Positions 43,189 through 56,389 of a DNA stretch of 64,000 nucleotides are shown here, in pieces. The position numbers were made by a program, and so were the translations under genes. The DNA comes from Punica granatum (Eukaryota > Streptophyta > Magnoliopsida > Myrtales > Lythraceae). The DNA lies in NCBI RefSeq assembly GCF_007655135.1, contig NC_045129.1, positions 21,736,274 through 21,800,273 on the forward strand, written 5' to 3'. The notes under the pieces were generated by a model. The model did not search any database. It was not told the origin of the DNA and saw only the letters and a list, made by a program, of their open reading frames with translations. Position 1 is the first letter of the stretch. Each line of letters starts with the position of its first letter.

Positions 43189-44527
43189 GGAGAGCTTAAT
43201 GGAGTGATTGAGACCAACTAATTGCGGTTTTGGGGAATTAAGGGGCTCCGAATTGGCTTAGAGGGCTGCCGAATTTTCTAATGGGATTAGGGAGGGGGAG
43301 ATGTCACTTAGAGTGTAGGGGAAGCAAGGGTAAGAGTGATGGGACGTGATGGATGGGTGATGGGTGTGTAAGAGATTTGAATTGTGTGGTGGAGGGAAGA
43401 GGGAAGGGATTGAGCCGCCGGCCATAGGGGCAAGCCGTGGCTTATTGCGGCTGAGCCGCGGCTTGAGGGATTGAGCCGTGGCTTGGGGTTGAGCCGCGGC
43501 TTGGTGGCTTGGCTTGGTTAAGCTGTGGGTCCTATTCGATTGAGAGAAAAGCCGGAAAATGCTTGAAACTTGATTGAGCTCGCATCCGATCTCCGATGTC
43601 CAATTAATTTGAAGATTTGGAATGCTTGAATGACGAGGATTTGAATGAGCCTAATATCGCCATGCGTCGTGTGAACGAACGTTCGGGCGACTCGGCGTCT
43701 CGAGAGTCGGTTTTGCCCTGTTTGGACGTTCGGAGCGGAGTTTAGTGTCCCCCGGTCCCCGATTGCTCTTTGTGCGTCTTGACATTCGTTTCGGTGGCCC
43801 TTATGCCCCGTGGGGGGTCGTTGGCTCGTCGCCCTCTGCCGAGGACCGTTAGCCAGGGGAGGCCTAGGGACTTGTGACCGGGATTTTCTCAGTGTTCCCC
43901 GAATGTCTTGAGGTGCTTAGGGCTCGTTGTGAGGTGCTTGGGGATCGTTGTGATCTATGTTCTTCGTGGACGTGCCCCGAAGGCTCGCCGGGAGACGTTC
44001 ATGACCACTGAAACATCCCTCGGGAAACCGAGTCGAGTTCCGGAAGGTCATCTGAAGCTTGTTACCCAACTTTGGTGGTCCCTAGGTGCCTGTGGGCCCG
44101 TTTTGGGGGGCCGTCTGCTTGTCAGTGGAGCGGGCCCCGGGAGCTCTGTTAGAAAAGGCGTCCGTGAGAGATCGGGGTGTCCTAGCTCATGTGGCTTGCC
44201 CCGAAAATGCGTCCGGACGTGTCATTGGTCACTTTGGCACTGAGAGGGATTTTTGGAGTCCCATATTGGGCACCTTTCGGTGCTTCGGTGACTCGGTGAT
44301 GAATAGTGCCACAGTGCCAGCTCCGTCGTTTTTGGGATTCCTTGTTCGTTCGTTCTTCTGACTTCTCTCTTCCGCCTTTCTCAGTGGACCGTGCTCTTCT
44401 CCTATTGCTCATGACCCCGTGCCCGCCTATTTGCCTCTGATTGCCGGGTGATGAATAGTGTCCCGGGCTTCGATCGGGAACCCTTGTGTGGGAAGTCGGT
44501 GGGCCAAAATGGGGTGCTGATAGAGTC

Positions 44528-45876
44528 AAAACACGAGTTTGGCTAATTCAGTGAAACCGCAGTGTCACCTCACTGAATAAGAGTCTTAAAACAAACACAC
44601 ACATGTAATTGGCTTAGAACCCTATTCTAATCCACCATCTATGTTTGCCTAGGTCAGATACATTGTTTGCTAATCAACCCCGGTTAATAACTGATTAAAT
44701 CACGTACATTCGGCCTAATACACAACTCGTCTGTATTCACCGATACTTATCAGTTGTTGTCTGTATTTCATCAGTTTTATCAGTTTTCTTCTGTTTTATT
44801 CTTACTTTTGCTGATTTGTCGTGATTCGGGCCCGAGCCCATAGGTTACGTGTTACACGGGGTCCAATGCCCCAAACCACTGAACACGAGGTCCAACGCCT
44901 CCTAATTCACCGAGCGCGTGCAACCCGAGTGCAGAATGGGATCTAGCCTCGATTCACCATTACACTCCGAACATGGCCTATGTGGAAGGCAATTTGGATT
45001 GGGCGTGTGAAACGGATCTAGATATCACCCGGGAGCTCGATCGGCCCAACGGTTACAGTGGGAATCAACCGATTCTCCTGCAAACCGTTGGATCGATCGG
45101 ACTCGACCCCCGGCTCCTTGAGCCCGCGTTGCCTTAATTCACTTATCGGTTATTCAAAATACACGGTGAGCCGGAGCGGAATAGTGGCCCAATGCAAACC
45201 GATCGGGATCCATTTACTTATTCGGTTATACTTTGTAATTGTTCGAGAGAACATTGTGAGGATTCTATTTGTATGTTCATTCATCTCCTTGTAAGGATCC
45301 CCGATCGGTGAGCGAGAGGTCCGAGTGCTGGATCGGTTAAGTTGGTCTATCGCCACCAAAGGGTGAGTAAGCTTGGATACTCGTGGTTTCGGTTCACACA
45401 GGGAATCGACCATCACGGTTCGATGAACTGTAACGCTAAGATAGTGAACCGACTCCTCGATGCACAAGCCTACTCATCTTTCGGACTCTTGGCCCAACTT
45501 GATCAATTCATCGAATTTACGGTGTCAAAACGGGCGAGTCGAGCGCAACTCTAAATCACGCGGTAAATAAACAAAATGGCAAGCCTAGCAAGCTAGAGTA
45601 CCGAAAGGGCGTGCGGGATATAGGCCCGCACGTAATAGAACCCCGAATTCGGAATTTCCGGTTCCATACGACCATTGCCTTAGCATTTAGGTGTACCCCG
45701 TACCCCTAGACCCGGGCGACTCAACGGCCCTCGACCTACGGGTCGTAAACAGTAAGTGGCGACTCCTTCTCATGCGTGTCCGTCGCGCATCCCCACGGGA
45801 AGGTGGATACTCCCAAGCCGCGTTGCATAGGCTTCGCGCATGCGTGCCCCGACGAGATTAAATTCGGGTGCGCACA
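44528..45876 (+). repeat. 5' LTR of element B, right part
   Basis: It continues 35684-39588 after the solo LTR and its GAGTC copy (44523-44527). It aligns with 55036-56384 and ends GGGTGCGCACA before the PBS. Confidence 0.92.
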
Positions 45877-45878
45877 GC

Positions 45879-45898
45879 TTGGCGACTCCGCTGGGGAC
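45879..45898 (+). other. PBS of element B
   Basis: TTGGCGACTCCGCTGGGGAC lies 2 nt after the LTR. It is probably the unmutated family site. Confidence 0.85.
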
Positions 45899-46460
45899 AT
45901 TTAGAGGGTTCGGGCTCAATCCCGTTTGCTTGCTTGCTTGTTTATTTACTACTTTCCGTCGTTTACCGGTTATCTACTTACGCACATTTATTTAACGCAT
46001 GCATTGCATATCATGCTAGCTTTGGTGCCTTGTCCGAAATCCGACGGGCGCCAAAATAGGAAGCTAGGTTAGTCAGAGGTTCCGAGTAAGGGAACGGATC
46101 GAGTCGGCTATGCCACCGAACTGGCCCCCAAAGATCCTCGCTCGATTTCAAGGAATTCACACCCTTGAGTCGGGAGCCCCCATCCATAGATAGCACGGTC
46201 CTTGTAGCACCGAACCATGCATCGTGCTATGCCTCCATGCAAGCCCTCAACCCGACGCCGACAACAGTCCATCGAGTCGGCCTGCGTGCCACTTGAGTCT
46301 TTTCTATTTCAAGAGCGATATACCTTGTAATTTGTACTAAGCCGTGGGCATTTACTTTTCTCTGCTCATATGCATCATGCAGTTTTCAAAACACACTAGG
46401 ATGTCGTTAACATTGACAAGTCCTAAGAAGATTTTCTTATCGTCTTGGTAAGGGACGCCT
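45899..46460 (+). other. Leader of element B with conserved block
   Basis: 46010-46195 is nearly identical to 3661-3838 of element 1. The flanks are more diverged. No ORF of note. Confidence 0.7.
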
Positions 46461-47514
46461 TGCTCGGCCTCCTGCCCACGCCTCCACAGAGCCCGCCAAC
46501 ACACAAGGACCTCACCGACCCGCCACAGAACGCGAATGGTGTATATTCCGGGACAACATGATCGACCTCATCAACACTAGGTTCGATCACCGAGAGGTCG
46601 CTGAGAGACGAAGAACTCGCCGGCCAACCACCTCAAAGGGAGCTCTCCCAAACTCGTGCCAAGATGCAGAGATGCGGTCAGGAGCTCGCTTGAGCGAACG
46701 CCGCCCTGGAGAGGTCTAGGAAAGGGCCTCATGAAGACCCACACATGCACTCTAGGATAGATGTCTCCGCAAGGCCCTCGCCTAGACCCGGTGCTTTCCG
46801 AGGCGGCGCTCGCTCAAACCCCGAGTGTGGTGGCAAATCAGCTTAAGGCTCTATTTTACAAAATTTGCATTATACTTTGAACCTTTCGAGTCAATGTGAA
46901 CGACAACATTAGCTTTTGAAAACTCACGCATTGCACGCATCCTATTCATTTACTAGTTTACACGACAATTAACACTACCACACGGTAGACAAAGTTGTGA
47001 CCGCCTTTGCAGGTGTACCAATCGTGGTCCTCACCCTTCCTCCAGGGCAAGCCGATCAGTAGCTCAAGGGCCAACCGTCCAAGCAACACTAACTTCCCAT
47101 TAATCCCGCGCAATCGATTATGTCATTGCATGGTTGAGCACACGTCCCTCTATGCTACAAGTGCTTCCATCAGCACAACTGAGCATGCCATTTCCGCGTC
47201 GTGCGAGCATGCCTCCACCTTCTCCATGCACACACCCTCGGCGCGCTCGCACGACGCCTACCAGGCTAGTTCAATCCCCTAAGACCTTACGCTGAAATCG
47301 CGAATATTGTTTGCTCCTTCATTGTTTTCTTTTCCCATTGTAGGAAATTCTACACAAGAAGACAGCCTGAACACTGATCGACCACAATTGAGACAACAAA
47401 CGTGTTCCATCCATCCAGCTCCTTGGGATTTCAACACTAAGTTCCCATCCCTGCTCCACAAAGCAAGACCGCAAGCAAATCAGCGTCACCGCATCGCAGC
47501 GCCTCACGCTATTC
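46461..47514 (+). pseudogene. Decayed remnants of ORF1 end and ORF1-gag spacer in element B
   Basis: Near 46640-46730, translation in one frame gives a short Gln/Arg/Ala/Leu-rich, stop-interrupted stretch like the coiled-coil end of element 1's ORF1. 46860-46960 (with TTTTGAAAACTCACGCAT) matches the element 1 spacer. Beyond 47000 the homology is lost. An intron-acceptor-like tract TTTTCTTTTCCCATTGTAG ends at 47343, but no partner donor is identifiable. I do not recognise a functional protein here. Confidence 0.45.
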
Positions 47515-47567
47515 CTCAGCATTGACCTTTGCTTTCGCATTTCTTGCACTTTCCTATCAACCCCGCA

Positions 47568-47890
47568 TTTATTGCATCGGGCTTCAGCCCTGCATTTACC
47601 GCATCGGGCTTCGGCCCCACATTTATCGCATCGGGCTCCGGCCCTGCATTTACTGCATTGGGCTTTGGCCCCGCATCGAGCTCCGGCCCTGCATCGGGTT
47701 TCGGTCCCGCATTTACTGCATTAGGCTTCGACCTCACATTGGCCTCCGGCCCTGCATTTACTTTTGGGTTTCGACCCTGCATCGGGCTTCGACCTTACAT
47801 CGGGCCTCGGTCCCGCATTTACTGCTTTTGGGCTCCGGCCCCGCATTTACTGCTTTCAGGTTTTGACACCTCGCGTTTACTGCTTTCAGA
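47568..47890 (+). repeat. Degenerate tandem array GCATCGGGCTTCGGCCC...
   Basis: Monomers of ~21-35 bp (GGGCTTCGGCCC + CGCATTTACTGCATC). Stem and loop variants GGGC-TTCG-GCCC, GGGC-TCCG-GCCC, GGGC-TTTG-GCCC and GGGT-TTCG-ACCC keep pairing. Confidence 0.8.
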
Positions 47891-49420
47891 CTCAACTAAA
47901 ATCCAAAATCGACTTGGATTCAAATTCATCCAAGCGATACTCCGAGGAGCAAGTCTAATCCTTCAACCGTAAAAGATCACAAGCAACAGCTCCGACGAAC
48001 AGAGCATGGCCCTGCCCACCCGCCTCGAAAGTCACTAGCACGGTCACATCTCCTACCGGAGAATGATCCCTGCCCACCCTCCACTGTGGCCATCAACCAG
48101 TCACTAGGGAAACATGCACTCTTCCCTAAACTCTCTTTTACATTTATTCACGAATGGGCTCCAGGCATGAACAAACCCTTCAAGTGGCACTAGGACCATC
48201 CCAGAGATGCTCTATTGGTTCTGTCGGATCTATTCAACTCGCCTGTCCTCATGAGACCCGGCTCCTCGAGCCTTCCCTAGGACGGCTGCGCATGCCAACC
48301 CATAATCGGGGAAAGTACACCTATGTGGCCCCCAGTCACGGTCTGCCCACTCCAGGGTGGTGATGACTAAACTCTCGGAATTGAGTGTCCCTCCCGCGTG
48401 GCACCCCATGGGTCGCACGCTGGACGATGGGACTTCCCATGGGATCACTTTACATTTCTTACCGAACATTCCACCGAACAATCACCTAATGCATCATCTT
48501 CTTTGTCATCTCTCACAGGGACACGCCGGTCACAGGCAAAGAACGATACACGGGTTCACATCCCCCTGAGAGTTCCTCTCGGACCCTTCCCTCATACTTC
48601 GACGAGGGAGCTTTCCGACGAATATGTACCCCCCCCCCCCCACGAAGCCGAAGACAGAGACAATCGAACAAACCGTTCAAATTGGGCCCGGGGCAAATTT
48701 GGCCTTCCCCACTCATGCGACGACAAGTCCCGGGGCAAGACACATTCGGCTTCTAGAGTGCCTATCATCTAAGGGGCACCCTCCACGGGAGCGACAATGC
48801 ACGATCGGGAGCGGTGATCGCACAACATGCCTGGCACAGATCACAAAGACCGGGGCATCCCCGTCCAACATTCACGCGGAGGCAACCTTGGTCACCCACA
48901 CTCCTGGGGCAATCTTGTTTTCGTTTTAGACAATAGGGGAAAGGATTTGTAAAGTTTGCAAGGACAAAAGACGCGAAATTCGACTTTCGAGTGCATAAGA
49001 ATCAGACTTCTGAGAAAACCAGCCATCACAAAATTGGGCTAGGACGACGAAGTACATCAAGTCTCCACGGGGCTAAGCAAACGAAAGTGGCCTCGGCAAT
49101 GCAAAGTCGAGGAGTTTCAAACAAATACAAGGGGCACAATACAGACCCTAGCTGCGAAAAAAAGAGCGAAAAGACGTGGGAAAAACCCGCCAACAAAGAA
49201 GAGAAGAGAGAGAGAAAAGAAGCGGGAAAAACCCGCCAACAAAAAAAATGGGGCAATGCCGAGGTTCACCAAAAGCACCGGCACCCCCAATCCAAAAGAA
49301 ATGAAATCCCGACAAAAAGGGAAGCAACAGTCGCAACTCCTCGACAGAGACAGAACGTAATGCACTCGGAGGTCGAATCATTCGAACCCTCCGCCCTTAC
49401 AAACTCGAGAGGCAAAAGAA
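47891..49420 (+). other. Unassigned interior of element B
   Basis: No homology to the gag or pol of the other elements is visible. It contains a C14 run near 48627-48645 and two copies of GGGAAAAACCCGCCAACAAA (49178, 49228 regions). A Lys/Arg-rich 159-codon frame at 48991-49470 has no recognisable domain and is not called as a gene. Confidence 0.5.
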
Positions 49421-49426
49421 TCGGGC

Positions 49427-49590
49427 CCGCTAGGTCGAAAACCCCTCGGGGCGACCTATGCAAAAGCTAGGGCAAAAGAGAGGCACGACTGAAAATCCCG
49501 AGACGGGTGGTCGTGGCAAAAGGAGAGTTTGTCCCCTTTAGGTTGAGAGGTACGGCCCCGAGGCGGGTGACCGTAGCAAAAGGAGAGTAA
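49427..49590 (+). repeat. CTAGG...CCTA hairpin unit of element B
   Basis: GCTAGGTCGAAAACC followed by CCTCGGGGCGACCTATGC (49429-49461). The inner stem CCCC-TC-GGGG replaces the CCTC/GAGG pairing of element 1. A degenerate second unit follows near 49538-49588. Confidence 0.7.
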
Positions 49591-50609
49591 AATGAGAGAT
49601 AAACAAAGCAGTCACCCTGGGTCTTCGCACACTGCGCGAACCAGGGATCCCCAAGGGAAATGACCAGCTTATCTATTCCAACACGGTCCCCGATCGACTC
49701 TCCAACCGAACTCAACCGTCCAAGGCGGATTCTTCTTCAAGCACAGCGGGCGACCAAGCACGCAATCCAAACAGTTCAAGACAACCAACACCAACCGAAG
49801 GACGGAAGAGAATGGGGGTACATCTCACGGCAGGCGTGAACTCATGTTTCCTTTCAGCCTTGGGTAACGTGCTCCCCAAGCTTTCTCTTTTCTCTTTGTC
49901 ATTGTGCAACTCCAAAACGGGTCACAGCCACCCTTCAATCGGCTACCACAAAGCCAAAATCCTAGACATTTCTTTCCGGGAGTCTAGTCATAACACTCTG
50001 GAAATGACTAGACCGAGGTCTGACCAAATTTGAACAAAAATTCCCCATGTGGGTTACAAATGCAGCCGCCCTATGGCACCTTGATGAGAAGGGTCCTAAG
50101 CTCACAGGCGCGTCGAACAACCGATAGAGCCACTTGGGCATCGTTGAGAACATCTCGATATGCCCATACCTGGCCAACATGAACCCCGGAGGCCTCTGAA
50201 AGCAAGACTCCATTCGCATCACTAAAATAAAGACCCCCCACGGGTCGGTCAGGCAAAACTGAAGAGCATGTGTCGCAAAGACATCTTTTTACCTGTGTTT
50301 ACATATTGTTAGTAACCCCATGACTTACTGATAATGCTAAGATCACAGGTACAACAAACGCAGGAACTACGGCAGACTCTGATTCCCAATCCCTCGGGGT
50401 ATGTAGGCGCTCCACCCTAGAGCTCGAGTCCTACATCACAAGACCGAGGCATCCCCAACAAACAGGCAACCTCCCCAACAGCGGGATCAGTCTCCGGCAA
50501 ATCAATGCCTTCACGGCCGCATACCTGATGCCATTGTCCAACAGATTCTTAATCGTGCAACAAATGGCGATCGACGCCAAACACCGCGTCCCCACGGCAT
50601 AACACCCGC
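49591..50609 (+). other. 3' noncoding tail of element B, non-repetitive
   Basis: No supported ORF or motif. It lies between the hairpin unit and the tandem array, as in the other elements' tails. Confidence 0.5.
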
Positions 50610-50995
50610 GATATCTACTGCTTTTCGGACTTTGCGTTCACTTTACTACTTTCCGGACTTCGCGTCCATGGGCTTCGACCTGGCACTTTACTGCTTTCCG
50701 GACTTCGCGTCCACGGACTTCGCGTCCACTTTACTGCTTTCCGGACTTCGCGTCCACGGACTTCGCATCCACGGACTTCGCGTCCACGAACTTCGCGTCC
50801 ACTTTACTGCTTTCCGAACTTCGTGTCCACTTTACTGCTTTCCGGACTTCGCGTCCACTTTACTGCTTTCCGGACTTCGCGTCCACATTTACTGCTTTCC
50901 GGACTTCGCGTCCGCGGACTTCGCGTCCACATTTACTGCTTTCCGGACTTCGCGTCCCCGGACTTCGCGTCCACTTTACTGCTTTCCGCGGGTTT
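50610..50995 (+). repeat. Tandem array, ~28-bp unit GGACTTCGCGTCC + ACTTTACTGCTTTCC
   Basis: Around a dozen units and half-units, each holding GGAC-TTCGC-GTCC. It is closely related to element 1's second array, so the two elements share this repeat type. Apparent ORFs across it are repeat artefacts. Confidence 0.88.
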
Positions 50996-51126
50996 TGGCC
51001 CATCACCTACCACTTCACATCCTCCAAATCCCAATCATGCTACTATCTTATGACAGGAGAGGCGAGCTACCACGGAGAATGACGACAAGACGGTCGCCGT
51101 AACCAAAAAGGGATGTTTCTCATGAT

Positions 51127-51173
51127 CTTTGGTTACCTCCTCTAATCGAGCACGCAACCAAAGTGGGGCAAGC
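51127..51173 (+). other. Pre-LTR stem and PPT of element B
   Basis: CTTTGG 51127-51132 and CCAAAG 51158-51163, then TGGGGCAAGC before the LTR. Confidence 0.78.
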
Positions 51174-54100
51174 TGTCAGCACCCCATTTTGGTCCACCGG
51201 CTCCAACGGGGGACTTCCGACCAAAGCTCGGGACATTATTCACCATCGGGAAACCGGAGGCAAATAGGCTGGCACAGAGTCCTGGATCGCGGAAGAAAAG
51301 CATGGTCCTCCGAGGAAGGCGGAGGAGAGCCATTAGAAGAACAGACAAACAAGGAATCCCGAAAACGACGGAGCTGGCACTATGGCACTATTCATCACCG
51401 AATCACTGAAGCACCGAAAGGTGCCCAATATGGGACTCTAAAAATCCCTCTTAGTGCCAAAGTGACCAACGACACGTCCGAGCGCACTCCCGGGGCATGC
51501 CACATAAGTCGGGACACCCCGATCTCTCACGGACGCCTTTTCTAACAGCTCTCGGGGCCCGCTCCACTGACAAGCAGACAGCCCCCTAAAACGGGCCTAC
51601 AGGCACCCAGGGACCATCAAGGCCATGGGACAAGCTTCAGACGACCATTCGGAACTCTACAGGGCTCCTCGAGGGACGTTTCAGTGGTAGCAAATGCCCC
51701 CGACGAACCTTCAGGGCACATTCACGGAAAACAGAGACCGCAGCGATTCTCGAACACCTCGAGACATTTAGGGAACACTGAGAAAATCCCGGTCACAAGT
51801 CCCTAGGCCACCCCGGGCTAACGGTCCTCGGCCGAGGGTGACGAGCCAACGATCCCCCACTGGGCAGAAGGGTCACCGAAAACGAATGTCAAGGTGCACA
51901 AGGAGCAATCGGCGACCGAAGGGCACTAAACTCCACTCCGAACGTCCAAACTGGGCAAAACCGACTCTCGGGGCGCTGAACGTTCGTTCACACGACGTAT
52001 GGCGATATTAGGCTCATTCAAATCCTCGTCGTTCAAGCATTCCAAATCTATAAATTAATCGGACATCGGAGATCAGGCGCGCGTTCAATCAAGTCTCGAG
52101 CTTTTCCTGGCTTTTCTCTTAGTCAAATGGGACCCACAGCTCAGCCAAGCCAAGCCTCCAAGCCGCGGCTCAACCCCAAGCCACGGCTCAATCCCTAAGC
52201 CGCGGCTCAATTCGGTGGCTCCAAGCTCCAAGAAGCTCCCCCCTCCACACATTTCAAATTTCTTCTTACACCTATCACTTCCCATCACTTCCCCATCACT
52301 TCCCATCACTTCTCCCTTACTTCCCCTACACTCTAAGTGACACAAACCCTTCCCTAAGCCCTCTTCAAAATTCGGCAGCCACCTTTAATCCCCCCAAAAC
52401 CACACTTAATTTCACTAATTTCGCATCATTAGCCTTCCTATATAAGCCTATTGGGTCATTAACTTAATCACAACTCAACTTCCATCATCTCTCTAGCTTT
52501 CTCACTCTAGGAAACCCTCTCCAAGCCCTCTCAACTTCAGCATTTTCCCAGAAATCGCATAACCTCACCTCAGCCCGGTTACATGGCAAAATTGTCCGAA
52601 AACTCAACCGTTTTCCGGCGATCGCCACCCAACCTAAGCCAACTTCGACCAAACTTCATATCCCACATGTATTCGACCTCCCGAGTCCATTTCCGGTGTT
52701 AGTTTTGCGATTTGAAGCTCCCAACAGCCCGAACCGGGTTCCGTAGGTGTTTTCACGGCTTCCCGGACATTTCCACTACCTCACGACTATGGCTGAGTCG
52801 TGCCATTATTTCCTAGGGGTTCCTCATGACCCTCACTCTCCCCCGTGACATGGTGGTCGCATGCCGAGAGCCGCTCAACCGCGCACCACCGCCGTTTCTC
52901 TCTTTTCTCCCTTCACAGATTTTTTCCAGTTTTTACCAGTTTTCTTTGCATCTCTCAAGAAAATCGACATGTCTAATCTTCACGAAACCACTGCAGGCAT
53001 GATCCTCAGTCAGTTAGGAGTCCAATGTCACCGATCTTGCACCAAAAGGCCACCGGGAGCCTCCCGTAGAGTCGTTTCTTCATCGGGTGCCAGTCGGGTT
53101 TGTTCCTCTGGTCGTCTTTTCTAACCCGCAGTTCACAGGAACGTACAGGTCCGCTCGGGTTGAATCTCGCTACAAGCCACCTATCACCGTGTTCCTCACT
53201 CAGTTAGGAGTCCAATGCCACCGACCTTGCATCAAAAGACCACCGGGAGCCTCCTATAGAGCCTTTTCTTTGCCGGGTGCCAGTCGGGTCTGTTTGTCCC
53301 GACTGTATCTGTCTTTTTTTAACTAACCCGACTTTGTTTTTGATTTCCGGAAAATCTACGGATGCTCGTCTTCCGAAACCACCGCAGGCATGATCCTCAG
53401 TGAGTTAGGAGTCCAATGCCGCTGACCTTGCAGCAAAATACCACCGGGAGCCTCCGGGACAGCCATTTCTTTCTGACCTGCCCAGTCGGGTCAGTTCCGC
53501 CCAGTCGGTTCTGTTTTCTGCTAGCTAACCCGACTTTGTTTTCGATTTCCAGAAAATCTACGCATACTCTCCTTCCTAAACCACCACAGGCGCGATCCTT
53601 AGTCTCTTGGGAATCCAACGCAACTGGCCCCGCGCAAAAATTCCATCCCGATCAACCGGTACAGCCCCGACAAGCCGGACTGCCAGTCGGGTCTGTCGCC
53701 GACCCGACTTCACTGACTCGGGTCTGTTCGTTCCAGGGGGCAGAATCGACTTCCCGAAGCCGTTTTTCCGACTTTCCTCGACTTTTCCCGCATCCCAGGG
53801 ATAGGTATAATCATTCCCGACTTAGAGAAGTTAGGACTTTTACGTTTTCTTTGCGTTTGTGGGGAGATAAGGAGGTCCATGACCGATTCGCATGCAAGTT
53901 CATGTTTTTATGCGTCTTTTACATCGTATTATGCATGTATTCATCGTATATAGTGCTAGCATGTCGGGAAATAGTTTGAATCGGAGTCGAGGAGATCTCG
54001 TTGGCTCGAGCAAGCCAAAGGAACCTCTCGGCCTCACCCAAAGGGAGGTGGCCGAGAGCCCCTCTTGGCTTCCTCGGGCCATGGATGGCCTCCTTTCCCC

Positions 54101-56384
54101 GACTCAAGTCGTTTCCCGAGTTGTTACATTTTTCGTTTTCCATGAGTCAGTGTCGTTTTATCGATTCCTCTAAATATCGTGTTTGTGCTTGTTTGTATGC
54201 TTAATTGCGTTCCTAAGATCATGGCGGCACCGGCTATGTAAAAAATGTACGTTATCATCGTGTTTGATGTTTTATGCATGCAAGAAACGGTCAAAACCGA
54301 TTCTTGGAATTGATTGTAATCACAATTTTCATTTAATCGTTGGTTTCATGTTAATTCATATGCTAGATACGTTAATATCGAACAACCATTTCATTGATTC
54401 ATAACAATTGAGGTTTGAGGTCTCAATCATTAAACCAATCCCACAAGCGGGTCAAACGGGACGTATCATTCGGCTAATTAAAACACTTGGACTAAACAAT
54501 TGGGCAAATTGATTATTAATTCATAAACGCATCGATGATTTACGGAACGGCGAGAATGCCATTTCCATTAAAAGCTCACAATTTCAAAACACCGAGACAC
54601 GTAACACGAATAGAATAGACGTCTAACAAGTACTCACGTGCTATGACTCGAGTCCGGGCCCGATTTGAGGCGGCACGAGTCAAGACGCGCGAGTCCTTGG
54701 ACTTCTTCGTGTGACGCGATCTCCAATTTATACACGAACAATGCAATTTTATCATCCAAGGGCATAATCGTCATTCCGTGATTCACCGATACCCTAGGCG
54801 TTAGGGAGTTGGGAACACTTCGATCTATGAAAGAAAAGGGCAACCCGTTCGGGTGCGAGTTTCATTCGCACAGCCCATTCCGTTCACTTTCGATGTTTCT
54901 ATCTTCCTATCGTAGATTCGGTGGTGAACATTTTATTTCAGTTACAAAACACGAAAAACCATATTAATCATGCATTTGGCTTAATCAAACATTAGATAAT
55001 GGATAAGCGGAATGATAGATTCCAACCTAGAGTCAAAACACGAGTTTGGCTAATTCGGTGAAACCGTAGTGTCACCTCACTGAATAAGAGTCTTAAAACA
55101 AACACACACATGTAATTGGCTTAGAACCCTATTCTAATCCACCATCTATGTTTGCCTAGGTCAGATACATTGTTTGCTAATCAACCCCGGTTAATAACTG
55201 ATTAAATCACGTACATTCGGCCTAATACACAACTCGTCTGTATTCACCGATACTTATTAGTTGTTGTCTGTATTTCATCAGTTTCATCAGTTTTCTTCTG
55301 TTTTATTCTTACTTTTGCTGATTTGTCGCGATTCGGGCCCGAGCCCATAGGTTACGTGTTACACGGGGTCCAATGCCCCAAATCACCGAACACGAGGTCC
55401 AACGCCTCCTAATTCACCGAGCGCGTGCAACCCGAGTGCGGAATGGGATCTAGCCTCGATTCACCATTACACTCCGAACATGGCCTATGTGGAAGGCAAT
55501 TTGGATTGGGCGTGTGAAACGGATCTAGATATCACCCGGGAGCTCGATCGGCCCAACGGTTACAGTGGGAATCAACCGATTCTCCTGCAAACCGTTGGAT
55601 CGATCGGACCCGACCCCCGGCTCCTTGAGCCCACGTTGCCTTAATTCACTTATCGGTTATTCAAAATACACGGTGAGCCGGAGCGGAATAGTGGCCCAAT
55701 GCAAACCGATCGGGATCCATTTACTTATTCGGTTATACTTTGTAATTGTTCGAGAGAACATTGTGAGGATTCTATTTGTATGTTCATTCATCTCCTTGTA
55801 AGGATCCTCGATCGGTGAGCGAGAGGTCCGAGTGCTGGATCGGTTAAGTTGGTCTATCGCCACCAAAGGGTGAGTAAGCTTGGATACTCGTGGTTTCGGT
55901 TCACACAGGGAATTGACCATCACGGTTCGATGAACTGTAACGCTAAGATAGTGAACCGACTCCTTGATGCATAAGCCTACTCATCTTTCGGACTCTTGGC
56001 CCAACTTGATCGATTCATCGAATTTACGGTGTCAAAACGGGCGAGTCGAGCGCAACTCTAAATCACGCGGTAAATAAACAAAATGGCAAGCCTAGCAAGC
56101 TAGAGTACCGAAAGGGCGTGCGGGATATAGGCCCGCACGTAATAGAACCCCCGAATTCGGAATTTTCGGTTCCGTACGACCATTGCCTTAGCATTTAGGT
56201 GTACCCCGTACCCCTAGACCCGGGCGACTCAACGACCCTCGACCTACGGGTCGTAAACAGTAAGTGGCGACTCCTTCTCACGCATGTCCGTCGCGCATCC
56301 CCACGGGAAGGTGGATACTCCCAAGCCGCGTTGCATAGGCTTCGCGCATGCGTGCCCTGACGAGATTAAATTCGGATGCGCACA
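51174..56384 (+). repeat. 3' LTR of element B (complete, 5211 bp)
   Basis: TGTCAGCACCCC to GATGCGCACA, uninterrupted. It carries the TATA box (52439-52445), the four ~200-bp repeats (52990-53630) and the hairpin at 54025-54058. It is followed by the right AGCCC target duplication. Confidence 0.93.
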
Positions 56385-56389
56385 AGCCC

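Larger units (their letters stand above)
39589..44522 (-). mobile_element. Solo LTR (4934 bp), minus strand, inside element B 5' LTR
   Basis: On the plus strand it begins TGTGCGCACCCG and ends GGGGTGCTGATA, the two termini of a family LTR in reverse (start mutated to TATCAG). There is no internal sequence, and perfect GAGTC duplications flank it. It therefore arose by LTR-LTR recombination after insertion of a complete element. Its 3' end sequence is closer to element 1's LTR than to element B's. Confidence 0.94.
35684..56384 (+). mobile_element. Element B: pol-less (non-autonomous) LTR retrotransposon of the same family
   Basis: It has two closely similar ~5.2-kb LTRs, PBS, the conserved leader, one CTAGG hairpin unit, hairpin tandem arrays and PPT, with perfect flanking duplications AGCCC. 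The ~5.3-kb interior (45877-51173) has no gag, protease, RT or integrase homology that I can recognise, only decayed traces of the ORF1 end and ORF1-gag spacer. It resembles LARD-type elements that depend on an autonomous partner. Its 5' LTR holds a solo LTR; without that, the element is ~15.8 kb. Confidence 0.9.

Noticed and set aside
48991..49470. Lys/Arg-rich 159-codon ORF in element B
   Set aside because: Composition follows purine-rich low-complexity DNA with an internal 20-bp repeat. No recognisable domain or second copy in the window to test conservation.
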